A stretch of 63,350 nt of DNA from Pseudomonadota bacterium (GTDB taxonomy: Bacteria > Pseudomonadota > Alphaproteobacteria > Rhizobiales > JAKPQE01). The position numbers and the translations under genes are program-made. Positions 19,447 through 29,070 of the stretch are shown here, piece after piece. Each line of letters opens with the position of its first letter. Positions within the stretch are counted from its first letter, which is position 1. The stretch spans positions 1 through 63,350 of the forward strand of contig JAKPQE010000087.1 in NCBI GenBank assembly GCA_029572955.1, written 5' to 3'. Below the pieces are notes generated by a model, which was not told where the DNA came from, did no database searches, and saw only the letters and a program-made list of their open reading frames with translations.

Positions 19447-20859
19447 TCAGCGCCAGGCGCGGATGTCGACGAAGTGGCCGGCGATGGCGGCCGCGGCGGC
19501 CATGGCCGGCGAGACGAGGTGGGTGCGGCCCTTGAAGCCCTGGCGGCCCTCGAAATTGCGGTTCGAGGTCGAGGCGCAGCGCTCGCCGGGGGCGAGGCGG
19601 TCGGCGTTCATGGCAAGGCACATGGAGCAGCCCGGCTCGCGCCACTCGAAGCCGGCGGCGAGGAAGATCTTGTCGAGGCCCTCGGCCTCGGCCTGCTCCT
19701 TCACGAGGCCGGAACCCGGCACGACCATGGCGTTGACGCGGTCGGCGACGTGCTTGCCCTCGATCATCGCGGCGGCGGCGCGCAGATCCTCGATGCGGCC
19801 GTTGGTGCACGAGCCGATGAAGACGCGGTCGATGGCGATGTCGGTCATCCGCGTGCCGGCGGCAAGGCCCATGTAGTCGAGGGCGCGGGTGATGGCGCGC
19901 TTCTTCGATTCGTCGCGGGCGTCGGCCGGGTTGGGCACGACGCCGGTGATCGAGACGACGTCCTCGGGGCTGGTGCCCCAGGTGACGATCGGCGGCAGGC
20001 TGGCCGCGTCGAGGCGGAGGGTGCGGTCGAAATGGGCGCCCTCGTCGGTGCGCAGGGTCTCCCAGAAGCGCAGAGCGGCGTCCCAGTCGGCGCCCTTCGG
20101 CGCGCGCGGGCGGTCCTTCAGATAGGCGAAGGTCTTCTCGTCGGGGGCGATCATGCCGGCCCGGGCGCCGCCCTCGATGGTCATGTTGCAGACCGTCATG
20201 CGGCCTTCCATGGTCAGCGCCTCGATCGCCTCGCCGGCGAACTCGATGACGCTGCCGGTGCCGCCGGCGGTGCCGATCTCGCCGATGATGGCGAGCACGA
20301 TGTCCTTGGCCGAGACGCCCGCCGGAATGGCGCCGTCGACGACGACGCGCATGTTCCTGGCCTTCTTCTGGATCAGCGTCTGGGTGGCGAGCACGTGCTC
20401 GACCTCGCTGGTGCCGATGCCGTGGGCGAGGGCGCCGAAGGCGCCGTGGGTCGAGGTGTGGCTGTCGCCGCAGACGATCGTCGTGCCGGGCAGGGTGAAG
20501 CCCTGCTCGGGGCCGACGATGTGGACGACGCCCTGGCGGTGGTCGAGCTCGTCATAATAGTCGATGCCGAACTCGGCGGCGTTCCGGGCCAGCGTCGCGA
20601 CCTGGAGCGCGGCCTCCGGGTCCTCGATGCCCTTGGAGCGGTCGGTGGTCGGCACGTTGTGATCGACGACGGCGAGCGTCTTCTCCGGGGCGCGGACGCG
20701 ATGATGGTTCATGCGCAGGCCCTCGAAGGCCTGCGGGCTCGTCACCTCGTGCACCAGATGGCGGTCGATATAGAGAAGGCAGGTGCCGTCCTCGGCCTCG
20801 TCGACCACATGATCGTCCCAGATCTTGTCGTAAAGCGTCTTCGGGCTGCCGTCTGCCAT
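19447..20859 (-). CDS. leuC: 3-isopropylmalate dehydratase large subunit
   Basis: 470 residues; with LeuD it isomerises 2-isopropylmalate to 3-isopropylmalate in leucine synthesis. The [4Fe-4S] ligands are visible in GSCTNGR and in the CSMC pair, and the aconitase signatures [20 protein letters not shown] and GSGLVK are intact. leuD is not in the window. The frame is open 7 codons upstream, but [14 protein letters not shown] with a GAGGAG ribosome-binding site is the better start. It has its own terminator. Confidence 0.96.
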   Translation of the reverse strand: MADGSPKTLYDKIWDDHVVDEAEDGTCLLYIDRHLVHEVTSPQAFEGLRMNHHRVRAPEKTLAVVDHNVPTTDRSKGIEDPEAALQVATLARNAAEFGIDYYDELDHRQGVVHIVGPEQGFTLPGTTIVCGDSHTSTHGAFGALAHGIGTSEVEHVLATQTLIQKKARNMRVVVDGAIPAGVSAKDIVLAIIGEIGTAGGTGSVIEFAGEAIEALTMEGRMTVCNMTIEGGARAGMIAPDEKTFAYLKDRPRAPKGADWDAALRFWETLRTDEGAHFDRTLRLDAASLPPIVTWGTSPEDVVSITGVVPNPADARDESKKRAITRALDYMGLAAGTRMTDIAIDRVFIGSCTNGRIEDLRAAAAMIEGKHVADRVNAMVVPGSGLVKEQAEAEGLDKIFLAAGFEWREPGCSMCLAMNADRLAPGERCASTSNRNFEGRQGFKGRTHLVSPAMAAAAAIAGHFVDIRAWR

Positions 20860-20986
20860 GGTCTCTTCTCCTCGCCGCATCGCGCGGGCGATCGCAAATT
20901 TCCCGGAAACGGGGTCTTAGGGGTGCGCCGGTGCGCCGTCAAGAAGCGTCCGGCCCGCCTTGCGCCGCAGGATGGCCGCGGCGACG

Positions 20987-21016
20987 AAAAAAAGCCGGCC
21001 CGCGCACGGACCGGCT
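20987..21016 (-). terminator. Rho-independent terminator after rplS
   Basis: GC stem 20993-21000 with 21008-21016 (one bulge), followed on the minus strand by seven T residues (20987-20993). It ends the ffh-to-rplS ribosomal operon and separates it from leuC. Confidence 0.8.
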
Positions 21017-21065
21017 CTTCGAATGCACTCGGGCTTTCCCGTCCCCGGGAAAGCGCCGGTCCGGC

Positions 21066-21602
21066 TTACACGCCGGTCTCGCTCGACGCGGCGGCGGCGG
21101 CCTCGGCAGCGGCGGCTTCGGCGGCGGCCTTCGCGGCGGCCTCGGCGGCAGCGGCGTCACGAGCCGCCTGCTTGGCGGCCTCGACCGCGGCGCGGGCATC
21201 GGCCGCGGCCTGGCGGTCGGCGTCGTTGAGGCGACGGGTGCGGACGTTGGTCGACTCGGAAATACGGGCCGACTTGCCGCGACGGTCGCGCAGGTAATAG
21301 AGCTTGGCGCGACGCACCTTGCCGCGACGGACGACCTCGATCGAGTCGATCATCGGGCTGTGGATCGGGAAGACGCGCTCGACGCCCTCGCCATAGGAGA
21401 TCTTGCGGACGGTGAAGCTCTCGTTGAGGCCGCCGCCGGAACGGCCGATGCAGACGCCCTCATAGGCCTGCACGCGGGTCCGGGTGCCTTCCGTGACCTT
21501 CACGTTCACGCGGACGGTGTCGCCGGGGGAGAACTCCGGAACCGCGCGCTTGGCGGCGAGTTCGGCGGCGTGCTCGGCCTCGAGCTGCTGGATGATGTTC
21601 AT
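21066..21602 (-). CDS. rplS: 50S ribosomal protein L19 (bL19) with alanine-rich tail
   Basis: 178 residues. The bL19 core (residues 1-125, [11 protein letters not shown] through [15 protein letters not shown]) lies at the 30S-50S interface. It is followed by an Ala-rich, lightly charged tail of about 50 residues that is absent from E. coli L19. The start at 21602 matches the family; six upstream codons in frame were excluded. Last gene of the ffh operon. Confidence 0.96.
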   Translation of the reverse strand: MNIIQQLEAEHAAELAAKRAVPEFSPGDTVRVNVKVTEGTRTRVQAYEGVCIGRSGGGLNESFTVRKISYGEGVERVFPIHSPMIDSIEVVRRGKVRRAKLYYLRDRRGKSARISESTNVRTRRLNDADRQAAADARAAVEAAKQAARDAAAAEAAAKAAAEAAAAEAAAAASSETGV

Positions 21603-21790
21603 CGTTCCGGACCTTTCCAAGACGAATGGCGCGGCACCGCTTCCGGGACATTCCCGGCGGGTCGCGCGAAGCTTTCTTTCAGACCTGTGACCGGCCGGGC
21701 CGGATCACGTTCCTTGATATTGCCGCGCGTGCCGGGAGGCGGCCGTCGACCGTGTTCCGATCGCACGCGTTCGAAAAATCGTGGGCGTTC

Positions 21791-22564
21791 CTACTCCATC
21801 TTTTCGCTTTTGTCGATTCCCGCGGTGGCGCGGCGTGCGCCTTTTTTTCGCGGCGCGGCAGCGGCGGCCCGCTCCTCGTGCGCGGCAAAAAGCTCCGGCC
21901 GGCGCGCGGCGGTCAGGCGCTCCGATTCTTCCCGGCGCCAGGCGGCGATGCGGCCGTGATGGCCCGAGGTCAGTACCTCGGGGATCGGCCGGTCCTCGAA
22001 GATCTGCGGCCGGGTGTAGTGCGGGTGTTCGAGGAGCCCGGTCTCGAAGCTCTCGGTCGCGCCCGATTCCGCATTGCCCATGACGCCCGGCAGGAGGCGC
22101 ACGACGGCGTCGAGGAGGACCATGGCGGCAATCTCGCCGCCGGAGAGGATGTAGTCGCCGATCGAGACCTCCTCGAGGCCGCGCGCCTCGATGACGCGTT
22201 CGTCGACGCCCTCGAAACGGCCGCAGACGACGACGGCGCCGGGGCCGGCGACGAGTTCGCGCACGCGACCTTGAGTGAGCGGCCGGCCGCGCGGGCTCAT
22301 CAGCAGGCAGGGTCGCGGGTCGCCCTCGGGGCTCGCCGCGTCGATGGCGCGGGCAAGCACGTCGGCGCGCATCACCATGCCGGGGCCGCCGCCGGCCGGG
22401 GTGTCGTCGACGGTGCGGTGGCGGTCGGTGGCGAAATCGCGAATCTGGACGGTATCGAGCGACCAGGTGCCCTCAGCGAGGGCGGCTCCGGCGAGCGAGG
22501 CGCCGAGCGGCCCCGGGAACATTTCCGGATAGAGCGTGAGGACCGTGGCGCGCCAGGCGGTCAT
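21791..22564 (-). CDS. trmD: tRNA (guanine37-N1)-methyltransferase
   Basis: 257 residues; methylates G37 of tRNAs with G36 and so prevents +1 frameshifting. The SPOUT trefoil knot with [12 protein letters not shown] and the GGPGMVM motif are present. The C-terminus is extended by about 25 Ala/Lys-rich residues. The start overlaps the rimM stop by four bases. Confidence 0.96.
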   Translation of the reverse strand: MTAWRATVLTLYPEMFPGPLGASLAGAALAEGTWSLDTVQIRDFATDRHRTVDDTPAGGGPGMVMRADVLARAIDAASPEGDPRPCLLMSPRGRPLTQGRVRELVAGPGAVVVCGRFEGVDERVIEARGLEEVSIGDYILSGGEIAAMVLLDAVVRLLPGVMGNAESGATESFETGLLEHPHYTRPQIFEDRPIPEVLTSGHHGRIAAWRREESERLTAARRPELFAAHEERAAAAAPRKKGARRATAGIDKSEKME

Positions 22565-23130
22565 CGATCGGGACCTTCGGTCGCGCCGGCTTCCTCGTCC
22601 TCGTCCGCGCCAGCTTCGTCGAGAAGGCCGGGCGGCGGGTCGACGACGAGCCGTCCGCCGGCAAGGTCGATTTCCGGCACCACGGCGCGCGTGAACGGCA
22701 CGAGCAGGGTCTTGCCCCCGCCCGTCGCGATCTCGAGGAGGTCGCCGGCGCCGAAATCGGGCACCGCGACGACGCGGCCGAGCGGCGCACCGTCGATATG
22801 GACGGCGCCGAGGCCGATGAGGTCGGCGTGGTAGAACTCGTCCTCGCCGGGCGGCGGCAGACGGTCACGGTCGACATAGAGCCGGGTGCCGTTCAGGCGT
22901 TCCGCCGCGTCGCGGTCGGCAACGCCGCGAAAGCGCACGACCAGCATGCCGCCCTTGACCGGGCGCAGCGCGGCGACCTCGAACTCGCGGGTGCCGCTCT
23001 CGTCGGCGAGCGGGCCATAGGCGCCGAGCGCCAGGGGATCCGCGCCGAAGGGCTTGACGCGCACCTCGCCGCGCACGCCATGGGCGGCGCCGATGACGGC
23101 GAGACAGACGCGGTCTTCCTGCTTCTTCAT
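22561..23130 (-). CDS. rimM: 16S rRNA processing protein RimM
   Basis: 189 residues. The N-terminal RimM barrel ([20 protein letters not shown]) and the C-terminal PRC-like barrel ([27 protein letters not shown]) are both present. It assists 30S maturation through S19. The last 20 residues are acidic and variable. Overlaps trmD by four bases; 92 bases after rpsP. Confidence 0.95.
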   Translation of the reverse strand: MKKQEDRVCLAVIGAAHGVRGEVRVKPFGADPLALGAYGPLADESGTREFEVAALRPVKGGMLVVRFRGVADRDAAERLNGTRLYVDRDRLPPPGEDEFYHADLIGLGAVHIDGAPLGRVVAVPDFGAGDLLEIATGGGKTLLVPFTRAVVPEIDLAGGRLVVDPPPGLLDEAGADEDEEAGATEGPDR

Positions 23131-23222
23131 CGAGGCTCACCCAATGACGATACAGCCCCGGCCGTGGCGACGGCGCGGGGCTGCGTTTCGCGTTCGGCAG
23201 CGAGGGGATCCCCCGCCGGCAA

Positions 23223-23633
23223 TCAGCCTTCGGCAGCCTCGTCGGCAGCTTCTTCGGCCGGCGCGGCGGCAGCCTCGGCGGCGGCAGCGGCGGCCTCTTC
23301 CTCGGCCTTGCGCTTGGCTTCGATGCGCTCCTGCGCCTTCTTGCCCGGCTGGCCCTTGTTCGGGTTGCTGCGGGCCGGACGCTTGGCAAGGCCGGCGGCG
23401 TCGAGGAAGCGCAGCACGCGGTCGGTCGGCTGGGCGCCCTGGCCGAGCCAATGCTCGACGCGGTCGTTCTTCAGCACGACGCGCTCGGCCGAGTCCTTCG
23501 GCAGCAGCGGGTTGAAAATGCCGAGCTTCTCGATGAAGCGGCCGTCGCGCGGCGAGCGGGCGTCGGCGACGACGATCGAGTAGTGCGGGCGCTTCTTGGC
23601 GCCGCCGCGGGCGAGACGGATCTTGAGGGGCAT
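23223..23633 (-). CDS. rpsP: 30S ribosomal protein S16 (bS16) with Ala/Glu-rich tail
   Basis: 136 residues. The bS16 core ([26 protein letters not shown]) occupies about 80 residues; the rest is a basic segment and an Ala/Glu-rich extension of about 30 residues. It binds early in 30S assembly. The reading frame is open for hundreds of codons upstream across ffh as a GC artefact; the ATG at 23631-23633 is set by homology and a GGACTT-type weak ribosome-binding site. Confidence 0.96.
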   Translation of the reverse strand: MPLKIRLARGGAKKRPHYSIVVADARSPRDGRFIEKLGIFNPLLPKDSAERVVLKNDRVEHWLGQGAQPTDRVLRFLDAAGLAKRPARSNPNKGQPGKKAQERIEAKRKAEEEAAAAAAEAAAAPAEEAADEAAEG

Positions 23634-23737
23634 CGGGAAAGTCCTTTCGTCTGGTCGTTCTGTTGTTTCGTCGGTTCTTGGTGTCTTCTGGAATTCCGTT
23701 TCAGCGTCCGTGCCGTCCGGTCGGGACGGCGCGGGGG

Positions 23738-25264
23738 CTATTTCTTCTTGCCGGGGAAGCCGCCGGGCAGGCCCTTGCCGGGGAAGGCCGCGCCGCGGCC
23801 GCCGAGGCCGGGCAGGCCGGGCAGGCCACCTGGCAGGCCACCGGCGGGCAGCTTCGGCATGCCGGCCGGGAGCTCGGGCAGGCCGCCGCCCTTCTGCATG
23901 GCCTCGAGCGCGCCCGGATCGACCTGCGGCATGCCGCCGCCGAACAGGCCCGAGAGCATGCCGCGCTTCTTGCCGAGCGACTTCATCATGTCGGCCATCT
24001 GGCGATGCATCTTCAGAAGGCGGTTGATGTCCTGGACCTCGAGGCCGCAGCCGGCGGCGATGCGCTTCTTGCGGCTGGCATTGAGGACCTTGGGGTTGCG
24101 CCGCTCGAAGCGGGTCATCGAGTTGATGATCGCGACCTGGCGCTTGATCACCTTGTCGTCGAGATTGGCGGCCTCGATCTGCTTCTTCATCTTGCCGATG
24201 CCGGGCATCAGGCCGAGCATGCCGGACATGCCGCCGATCTTTTCCATCTGGCGCAGCTGATCGGCGAGGTCCTCGAGGTCGAAATCGCCCTTCTGCAGCT
24301 TTTTGGCGATCTTGGCCGCCTTTTCGGCGTCGATCGCCGAGGCCGCCTTCTCGACGAGGCTGACGATGTCGCCCATGCCGAGGATGCGGCCGGCGATGCG
24401 CTCGGGATGGAAGTCCTCGAGGGCGTCGACCTTTTCGCCGGTGCCGATGAGTTTGATCGGCTTGCCGGTGACGGCGCGCATGGAGAGCGCGGCGCCGCCG
24501 CGGCCGTCGCCGTCGACGCGGGTGAGCACGATGCCGGTGATGCCGACGCGGTCGTCGAACGACTTGGCGAGGTTGACGGCGTCCTGGCCGGTCAGGCTGT
24601 CGGCGACGAGCAGGATCTCGTGCGGATCGGCGACGCGCTTGATGTCGGCCATCTCGGCCATCAGCTCGTCGTCGATATGGGTGCGGCCGGCGGTGTCGAG
24701 CAGGACGACGTCGAAGCCCTGCAGGCGGGCGGCGTCGAGGGCGCGGCGGGCGATCTCGACCGGCGTCTGGCCGGCGACGATCGGCAGGGTGGCGACGTCG
24801 ATCTGCTCGCCGAGCACCTTCAGCTGCTCCTGGGCGGCCGGGCGGCGCGTGTCGAGCGAGGCCATCAGCACCTTGCGCTTGCCGCGCTCGGTGAGGCGGC
24901 GGGCGATCTTGGCGGTGGTGGTCGTCTTGCCCGAGCCCTGCAGGCCGACCATCATGATCGGCACCGGCGGGACGGCGGCAAGGTCGATCGGCTCGGCGGC
25001 GGCGCCGAGGGTCTCGACGAGCGTGTCGTGGACGATCTTGACGACCATCTGGCCGGGGGTCACCGACTTGATGACCTCGACGCCGACGGCGCGCTCGCGC
25101 ACCTTGTCGGTGAAGGAGCGCACGACATCGAGGGCCACGTCGGCCTCGATCAGGGCGCGCCTGATCTCGCGCAGCGCCTCGCCGACATCCTTTTCGGAAA
25201 GCGCGCCGCGGCCCGTCAGCTTGTCGAAAATGCCAGACAGGCGGTCGGAGAGGCTCTCGAACAT
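23738..25264 (-). CDS. ffh: Signal recognition particle GTPase Ffh
   Basis: 508 residues. N domain (1-85), G domain with [26 protein letters not shown] and [10 protein letters not shown], and the methionine-rich M domain (about 300-440) that binds signal peptides and 4.5S RNA. The C-terminus continues into a Gly/Pro/Leu-rich tail of about 55 residues (repeated GLPGLPG), longer than in E. coli. First gene of the ffh-rpsP-rimM-trmD-rplS operon. The 4.5S RNA gene is not in this window. Confidence 0.96.
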   Translation of the reverse strand: MFESLSDRLSGIFDKLTGRGALSEKDVGEALREIRRALIEADVALDVVRSFTDKVRERAVGVEVIKSVTPGQMVVKIVHDTLVETLGAAAEPIDLAAVPPVPIMMVGLQGSGKTTTTAKIARRLTERGKRKVLMASLDTRRPAAQEQLKVLGEQIDVATLPIVAGQTPVEIARRALDAARLQGFDVVLLDTAGRTHIDDELMAEMADIKRVADPHEILLVADSLTGQDAVNLAKSFDDRVGITGIVLTRVDGDGRGGAALSMRAVTGKPIKLIGTGEKVDALEDFHPERIAGRILGMGDIVSLVEKAASAIDAEKAAKIAKKLQKGDFDLEDLADQLRQMEKIGGMSGMLGLMPGIGKMKKQIEAANLDDKVIKRQVAIINSMTRFERRNPKVLNASRKKRIAAGCGLEVQDINRLLKMHRQMADMMKSLGKKRGMLSGLFGGGMPQVDPGALEAMQKGGGLPELPAGMPKLPAGGLPGGLPGLPGLGGRGAAFPGKGLPGGFPGKKK

Positions 25265-25420
25265 GTCGTTGCCGTATCCCGTCCTTCATCGGCGGGCCGC
25301 AAGGCAACCCGCAAAACACAAAACGCACCCGCGGGCGAAAACTCGCTGGCGGGTGTTGACCTCCGGGCCTCTTGCCCGGTCGGCGGCTCGTCGATCCACG
25401 ATCACGCAGAAGACGGCCGG

Positions 25421-25449
25421 AACATAAGGATGCGCGCGACAAGTGTCAA
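25421..25449 (-). promoter_or_regulatory. Sigma-70 promoter for ffh operon
   Basis: On the minus strand TTGACA (25444-25449) and TATGTT (25421-25426) are separated by 17 bases, a near-consensus arrangement, about 155 bases before ffh. Confidence 0.65.
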
Positions 25450-25700
25450 TGCGCCGGCAATGCCGGAAACCACGGCGAAAAAACTCTGTTGCGACTGCGA
25501 ATTGTTAATGCCGACTGGCGGGACATGAGGCCTATTGGGCTCATGCCGGACGGCCTCCCTCGCCTACCAGTCGACTTCGCCCCCGACTGCGCGGCGCCGT
25601 TTCCGGCCTCCGCGGCGCACCAACCGCGATGCAATGGCGATGGCACGCGACCGTAACAGACGGTCGCGTGCCGTCGTCCTCTTCGAGACAGGCGATGGCC
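25450..25700. other. Gap between the ffh promoter and the Fnr-like gene
   Basis: No gene was recognised. The main feature is a perfect 13-bp stem (25642-25654 with 25660-25672, AACAG loop) placed 29 bases beyond the Fnr-like stop codon. It lacks a T-tract on the minus strand, so it could be a weak terminator or an mRNA 3' stabiliser. Confidence 0.5.
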
Positions 25701-26405
25701 TCAGGCGGGGCCGGACGCGACGTTCTCGAGCTGGCGGCGATCGCAGCGGAAAAGATTCGCACCGATCTCGACGAGATGGCCGGCGCGTCTGAATTCGGCC
25801 ACCGTCCGGCTCGCATGCTCGGTGGTGATGCCGAGAATCGAGCCCAGATCCTCCCGGGAAAACAGCATGACCGTGTTGTCGCCGTCGGAAAGCTGCAGGA
25901 GAAGCCGGGCGAGGCGCTGCGGTGCCTTGCCGGTCGACAGCTCGGTCAGCCAGTCGTCGGCCTGGCGCAGGGCGCTGGCCCAGCGGCGGATGAGCTGACC
26001 GTGCAGGCGCGGGGTCTCCTCGTTCAGCCGCTCGACCACCTGACGCGGAATGCGGCAGGCGAGAATCGGCTGCAGGGCGACGGCGGTGTGCTGATAGGGC
26101 TGGCCGAGCGTCGCCTCGAGGCCGGCGGTGGCACCGTGACGCAACAGGCGGACGATGCGCTGGCTGCCGTCCGGCAGGTGCTGGACGAGCTTGGCAAGGC
26201 CGGTGCGGATGGTGAAGAGCGCGCCGGCTTCGTCGCCCTCCGAATAGATCGTGGCGCCGATGTCGAACTCGATCTCGTCGATCGGCAAATGGATCAGATT
26301 GAAGTCCGGCTCGGCGAGGTCGGCGAAGAGCACCAGATCGCGAATGCCGCAATCCTGGCACTGTGCCAGGCCCTTCCAGGCGGCATCGATCCTGCCTTTT
26401 TTCAT
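25701..26405 (-). CDS. Crp/Fnr-family transcription regulator with partial Fe-S ligand set
   Basis: 234 residues. The N-terminus carries Cys16 and Cys19 (CQDCGIRDL), aligned with Cys20 and Cys23 of E. coli Fnr, and Cys117 (LACRIP) aligns with Cys122. The position of Fnr Cys29 is a valine here (Val25). The cyclic-nucleotide-type beta roll spans about 30-145 and the winged helix-turn-helix about 175-210 (REDLGSILGITTEHASRTVA), with the recognition helix E..SR typical of Fnr and FixK regulators. An oxygen-labile cluster with a substituted fourth ligand, or a non-cluster sensor, are both possible. It is divergent from the NifX-type gene. Confidence 0.88.
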   Translation of the reverse strand: MKKGRIDAAWKGLAQCQDCGIRDLVLFADLAEPDFNLIHLPIDEIEFDIGATIYSEGDEAGALFTIRTGLAKLVQHLPDGSQRIVRLLRHGATAGLEATLGQPYQHTAVALQPILACRIPRQVVERLNEETPRLHGQLIRRWASALRQADDWLTELSTGKAPQRLARLLLQLSDGDNTVMLFSREDLGSILGITTEHASRTVAEFRRAGHLVEIGANLFRCDRRQLENVASGPA

Positions 26406-26599
26406 TTCATTCGATCCGTCTGGCTTTCAGCGGGCGGGACTTCCCTCGATCCGCACCCACATAGGGCCTCTAGCGGCCCGTTTCGATACTAACAACGGTC
26501 AAATCCGGCGAATGTGCAAGAGGGTATCGGCAAAAACCGACATCCATCCACGCGCCGAGAGTCACAGAGGGCCGAAACGGCCAAGAAAAGGAGCACCAG

Positions 26600-27034
26600 A
26601 TGAAGATCGGCGTGACCAGCCAGAATTTCCGCACCATCACCGGCCATGCCGGCAAGGCCCGGCGCTTCCTGCGCTATCTCGTCGACGAGCGGGGCATCAC
26701 CGAGATCGAGCGTCTCGACCTGCCGCGCGAGATGAGCATGCACGAGTTTTCCGGCGTCGGGCCGCATCCGGTCGACGATCTCGACATCCTGATCACCGGC
26801 GGCTGCGGCGACGGCTTTGCCCGCAAGATGGAGCGCCGCGGCGTGCAGGTGATCGTGACCGGCGAGGAAAGCCCGCTCCGGGCGGTGATGCTGCTGCTGG
26901 CCGCCGGCGAGCAGTCGCTGGCGCCGGCCGTCCCGCACGACCACGACCACGACCATCATGACGGTCACGGTCACGGTCACGGCCATGGTCACGGCCATGG
27001 CGAGGGCGGTTGCGGCTGCGGCGGGCATCACTGA
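26600..27034 (+). CDS. NifX/NafY-type dinitrogenase cofactor-family protein with His-rich tail
   Basis: 144 residues. Residues 1-105 form the NifX/NifB-C-terminal-like domain (PF02579 type: MKIGVTSQNFRTITGHAGKA, LITGGCGDGFARKMERRGV), which in nitrogenase systems binds FeMo-cofactor precursors; many relatives occur without nitrogenase. The tail (112-144) has 13 histidines in HD and HG repeats and ends GGCGCGGHH, a likely metal-binding segment. An AAGGAG ribosome-binding site precedes the ATG. No nif genes are nearby, and the divergent neighbour is an Fnr-type regulator, so a role in metal handling under low oxygen is a reasonable guess. Confidence 0.85.
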   Translation: MKIGVTSQNFRTITGHAGKARRFLRYLVDERGITEIERLDLPREMSMHEFSGVGPHPVDDLDILITGGCGDGFARKMERRGVQVIVTGEESPLRAVMLLLAAGEQSLAPAVPHDHDHDHHDGHGHGHGHGHGHGEGGCGCGGHH

Positions 27035-27064
27035 GGCGCCTGCCGCAAATCGATCCTTGCGGTC

Positions 27065-27093
27065 GAGGCCCGATCGCGACAAGATCGGGCCTC
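27065..27093 (+). terminator. 11-bp perfect hairpin before the TPP riboswitch
   Basis: Stem 27065-27075 pairs exactly with 27083-27093 around a 7-base loop, 30 bases after the NifX-type gene. There is no long T-tract (only GTT follows), so termination is plausible but not certain. It abuts the first base of the riboswitch. Confidence 0.5.
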
Positions 27094-27182
27094 GTTCCGA
27101 GGGGTGCTCTTCGACGAGCTGAGATGGCGCAAGGCCGAACCCTTCGAACCTGATCCGGATCATGCCGGCGAAGGGACGGAAC
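27094..27182 (+). promoter_or_regulatory. TPP riboswitch (THI element)
   Basis: The closing stem P1 pairs 27094-27099 with 27177-27182. The conserved TPP elements appear in order: GGGGTGC, CTGAGA, ACCC, GAACCTGATC, ATGCCGGCGAAGGGA. It binds thiamine pyrophosphate and turns off the genes below. Control is probably translational, since a hairpin masks the ribosome-binding site (27218-27236). Confidence 0.95.
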
Positions 27183-27217
27183 CGGTCGCATTCCCGTGCG
27201 CAGTCCGGATTCCCGCA

Positions 27218-27236
27218 CCCTCGCGGCAGGCGAGGG
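27218..27236 (+). promoter_or_regulatory. Hairpin sequestering the ribosome-binding site of the permease gene
   Basis: CCCTCGC (27218-27224) pairs with GCGAGGG (27230-27236), burying the GAGGG that lies 10 bases before the GTG at 27247. This is the usual expression platform for a translation-controlling TPP riboswitch. Confidence 0.65.
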
Positions 27237-27246
27237 CAAGACGGGC

Positions 27247-28032
27247 GTGGCAAGGACCGACAGACGACGACGGCGCAGCGGACGCGACGCGATTCCCGGG
27301 ATCGCGCGCCCGGCCGCCGTGCTCGTCGCGGCGCTCCTCCTCTGGCAGGCGGTGGTCTCGCTCCTCGCGGTGCCGGCCTTCATTCTGCCGGGACCGGGGC
27401 GGGTCGCCGCGACGCTCGTCGCCAAGGCCGGGTTCCTCGTCGAGCATGCCGCCGTCACCGGCTTCGAGATCGTCGCCGGGCTCGTCGTCGGCACGCTCGC
27501 CGGCGTCATGACGGCGCTCGTCATGAGCCGCTTCCTCCTTGCCCGGCAACTCGTCTATCCGCTCGTCGTCGTCAGCCAGGCGCTGCCGGTCTTCGCCATC
27601 GCGCCGCTTCTCGTCATCTGGCTCGGCTACGGTCTTGCCTCGAAAGTGACGATGGCGGCGATCATCATCTATTTCCCGATCGCCTCGGCGTTTTTCGACG
27701 GCCTCGGGCGGACCGATCCGGGCCTGCTCGATCTTGCCCGCATCGCCGGGGCGAGCCGGCTGCAGACGCTCCTCGCGATCCGCGTGCCGGCAGCGCTGCC
27801 GGCGCTCGGCTCCGGCCTCAAGGTCGCGGCGGCGGTGGCGCCGATCGGCGCCGTCGTCGGCGAATGGGTCGGCGCCTCCAAGGGGCTCGGCTTCGTCATG
27901 CTGCACGCCAATGCCCGCATGCAGACAGACGTGGAGTTCGCCGCGCTCGCCGTCCTCGCCGCGCTCGCCCTCATCTTCCGCTTCGCCGTCGACCGCCTGG
28001 CGCGGCTGACCGAGCGCTACGAGGCCGGCTGA
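27247..28032 (+). CDS. thiX: Thiamine-precursor ABC transporter permease
   Basis: 261 residues, BPD_transp_1 family with about six transmembrane helices; the EAA-type cytoplasmic loop reads DLARIAGASRLQTLLAIRVP. Placement directly under a TPP riboswitch and before a ThiY-like binding protein points to uptake of a pyrimidine precursor of thiamine (HMP or formylaminopyrimidine). The frame opens at a GTG at 27196, but the GTG at 27247 is preferred because it has the sequestered GAGGG site at good spacing. No ATP-binding subunit gene follows. Confidence 0.85.
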   Translation: MARTDRRRRRSGRDAIPGIARPAAVLVAALLLWQAVVSLLAVPAFILPGPGRVAATLVAKAGFLVEHAAVTGFEIVAGLVVGTLAGVMTALVMSRFLLARQLVYPLVVVSQALPVFAIAPLLVIWLGYGLASKVTMAAIIIYFPIASAFFDGLGRTDPGLLDLARIAGASRLQTLLAIRVPAALPALGSGLKVAAAVAPIGAVVGEWVGASKGLGFVMLHANARMQTDVEFAALAVLAALALIFRFAVDRLARLTERYEAG

Positions 28033-28128
28033 TCGCGGCCGCTGCCTTTTCGGCTCGCGGCGCGCCCGCCGGCCATCCCGACACGACATGGCGGCCTTCG
28101 CGTCCGCCGCAAAACGAGGAACGATTTC

Positions 28129-29064
28129 ATGAGACTTGCCGGCCTTGCCTTCGCTCTCGCCATGGCTCTCGCCCAGCCGTCCGCCGCGGCCGAGAAGATG
28201 ACCGTCCTCCTCGACTGGTTCGTCAATCCGGACCATGTGCCGCTGGTGATCGCCAAGGAGAAGGGCTTCTTCGCCGACGCCGGGCTCGAGGTCGAGCTGG
28301 TCGCGCCGGCCGATCCGAGCGCGCCGCCGAAGCTCGTCGCCGCCGGCCAGGCCGACATCGCCGTCACCTACCAGCCGAACCTCCATCTCGACGTGAAGGA
28401 GGGGCTGCCGCTGGTCCGGATCGGCACGCTCGTCGAAACGCCGCTGAATTCGGTGGTCGTTCTCGCCGACGGTCCGGTGAAGACGCTCGCCGACCTCAAG
28501 GGCAAGACCGTCGGCTTCTCGGTCGGCGGCTTCGAGGACGCCCTGCTCGGGCGCATGCTCGAAGGGGCCGGGGTCGGCCTTTCCGACGTCGAACTCGTCA
28601 ACGTCAATTTCAGCCTGTCGCCGTCGCTGATCGCCGGCCAGGTCGATGCGGTGATCGGCGCGTTCCGCAATTTCGAGCTCAACCAGATGGAAATCGAGGG
28701 CCGGCCGGGCCGGGCCTTCTATCCGGAGGAGAACGGCGTCCCGGTCTATGACGAGCTGATCTTCGCGGCCCGCAAGGACGCGGCGGCGAGTCCGAAGATG
28801 CGGGCCTTCCTCGATGCGGTCGGCCGCGCCGCGGTGTTCGCCACCAACCACCCGGACGAGGCGCTGGCGGTTTTCGTCAAGGCGCATCCCGATCTCGACG
28901 ACGAACTCAACCGGCGCGCCTTCGCCGATACGCTGCCGCGCTTCGCCAAGCGGCCGGCGGCGCTCGATCAGGGGCGCTACGAGGCGTTCGCCGCGTTCCT
29001 GAAGGAGCGCGGGCTGATCGACGCGGTGCCGCCGCTCGCCGACTATGCGCTGGAGCCGCGCTGA
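28129..29064 (+). CDS. thiY: Thiamine-precursor ABC transporter substrate-binding protein (NMT1/THI5-like)
   Basis: 311 residues with a signal peptide (about 1-20, AQPSAAA). The NMT1/THI5-like fold starts with MTVLLDWFVNPDHVPLVIAK, a close match to the pyrimidine-binding motif of ThiY proteins, and continues with the two-domain periplasmic binding fold. It lies 96 bases after the permease and shares its riboswitch. It should deliver the pyrimidine precursor to the permease. Confidence 0.88.
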   Translation: MRLAGLAFALAMALAQPSAAAEKMTVLLDWFVNPDHVPLVIAKEKGFFADAGLEVELVAPADPSAPPKLVAAGQADIAVTYQPNLHLDVKEGLPLVRIGTLVETPLNSVVVLADGPVKTLADLKGKTVGFSVGGFEDALLGRMLEGAGVGLSDVELVNVNFSLSPSLIAGQVDAVIGAFRNFELNQMEIEGRPGRAFYPEENGVPVYDELIFAARKDAAASPKMRAFLDAVGRAAVFATNHPDEALAVFVKAHPDLDDELNRRAFADTLPRFAKRPAALDQGRYEAFAAFLKERGLIDAVPPLADYALEPR

Positions 29065-29070
29065 CGGGCG

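Noticed and set aside
19303-21297. Plus-strand open frame of 664 codons over leuC and rplS
   Set aside because: Antisense to two clear genes and without any family motif.
23634-25442. Minus-strand frame running through ffh into rpsP (739 codons in all)
   Set aside because: Only the last 136 residues are a real protein (bS16); the rest is an Arg/Pro-rich shadow of ffh.
26600-27034. Reading the NifX-type gene as evidence of a nitrogenase cluster here
   Set aside because: No nifHDK, nifENB or nifA genes lie in the window and this domain is widespread outside nitrogen fixation.
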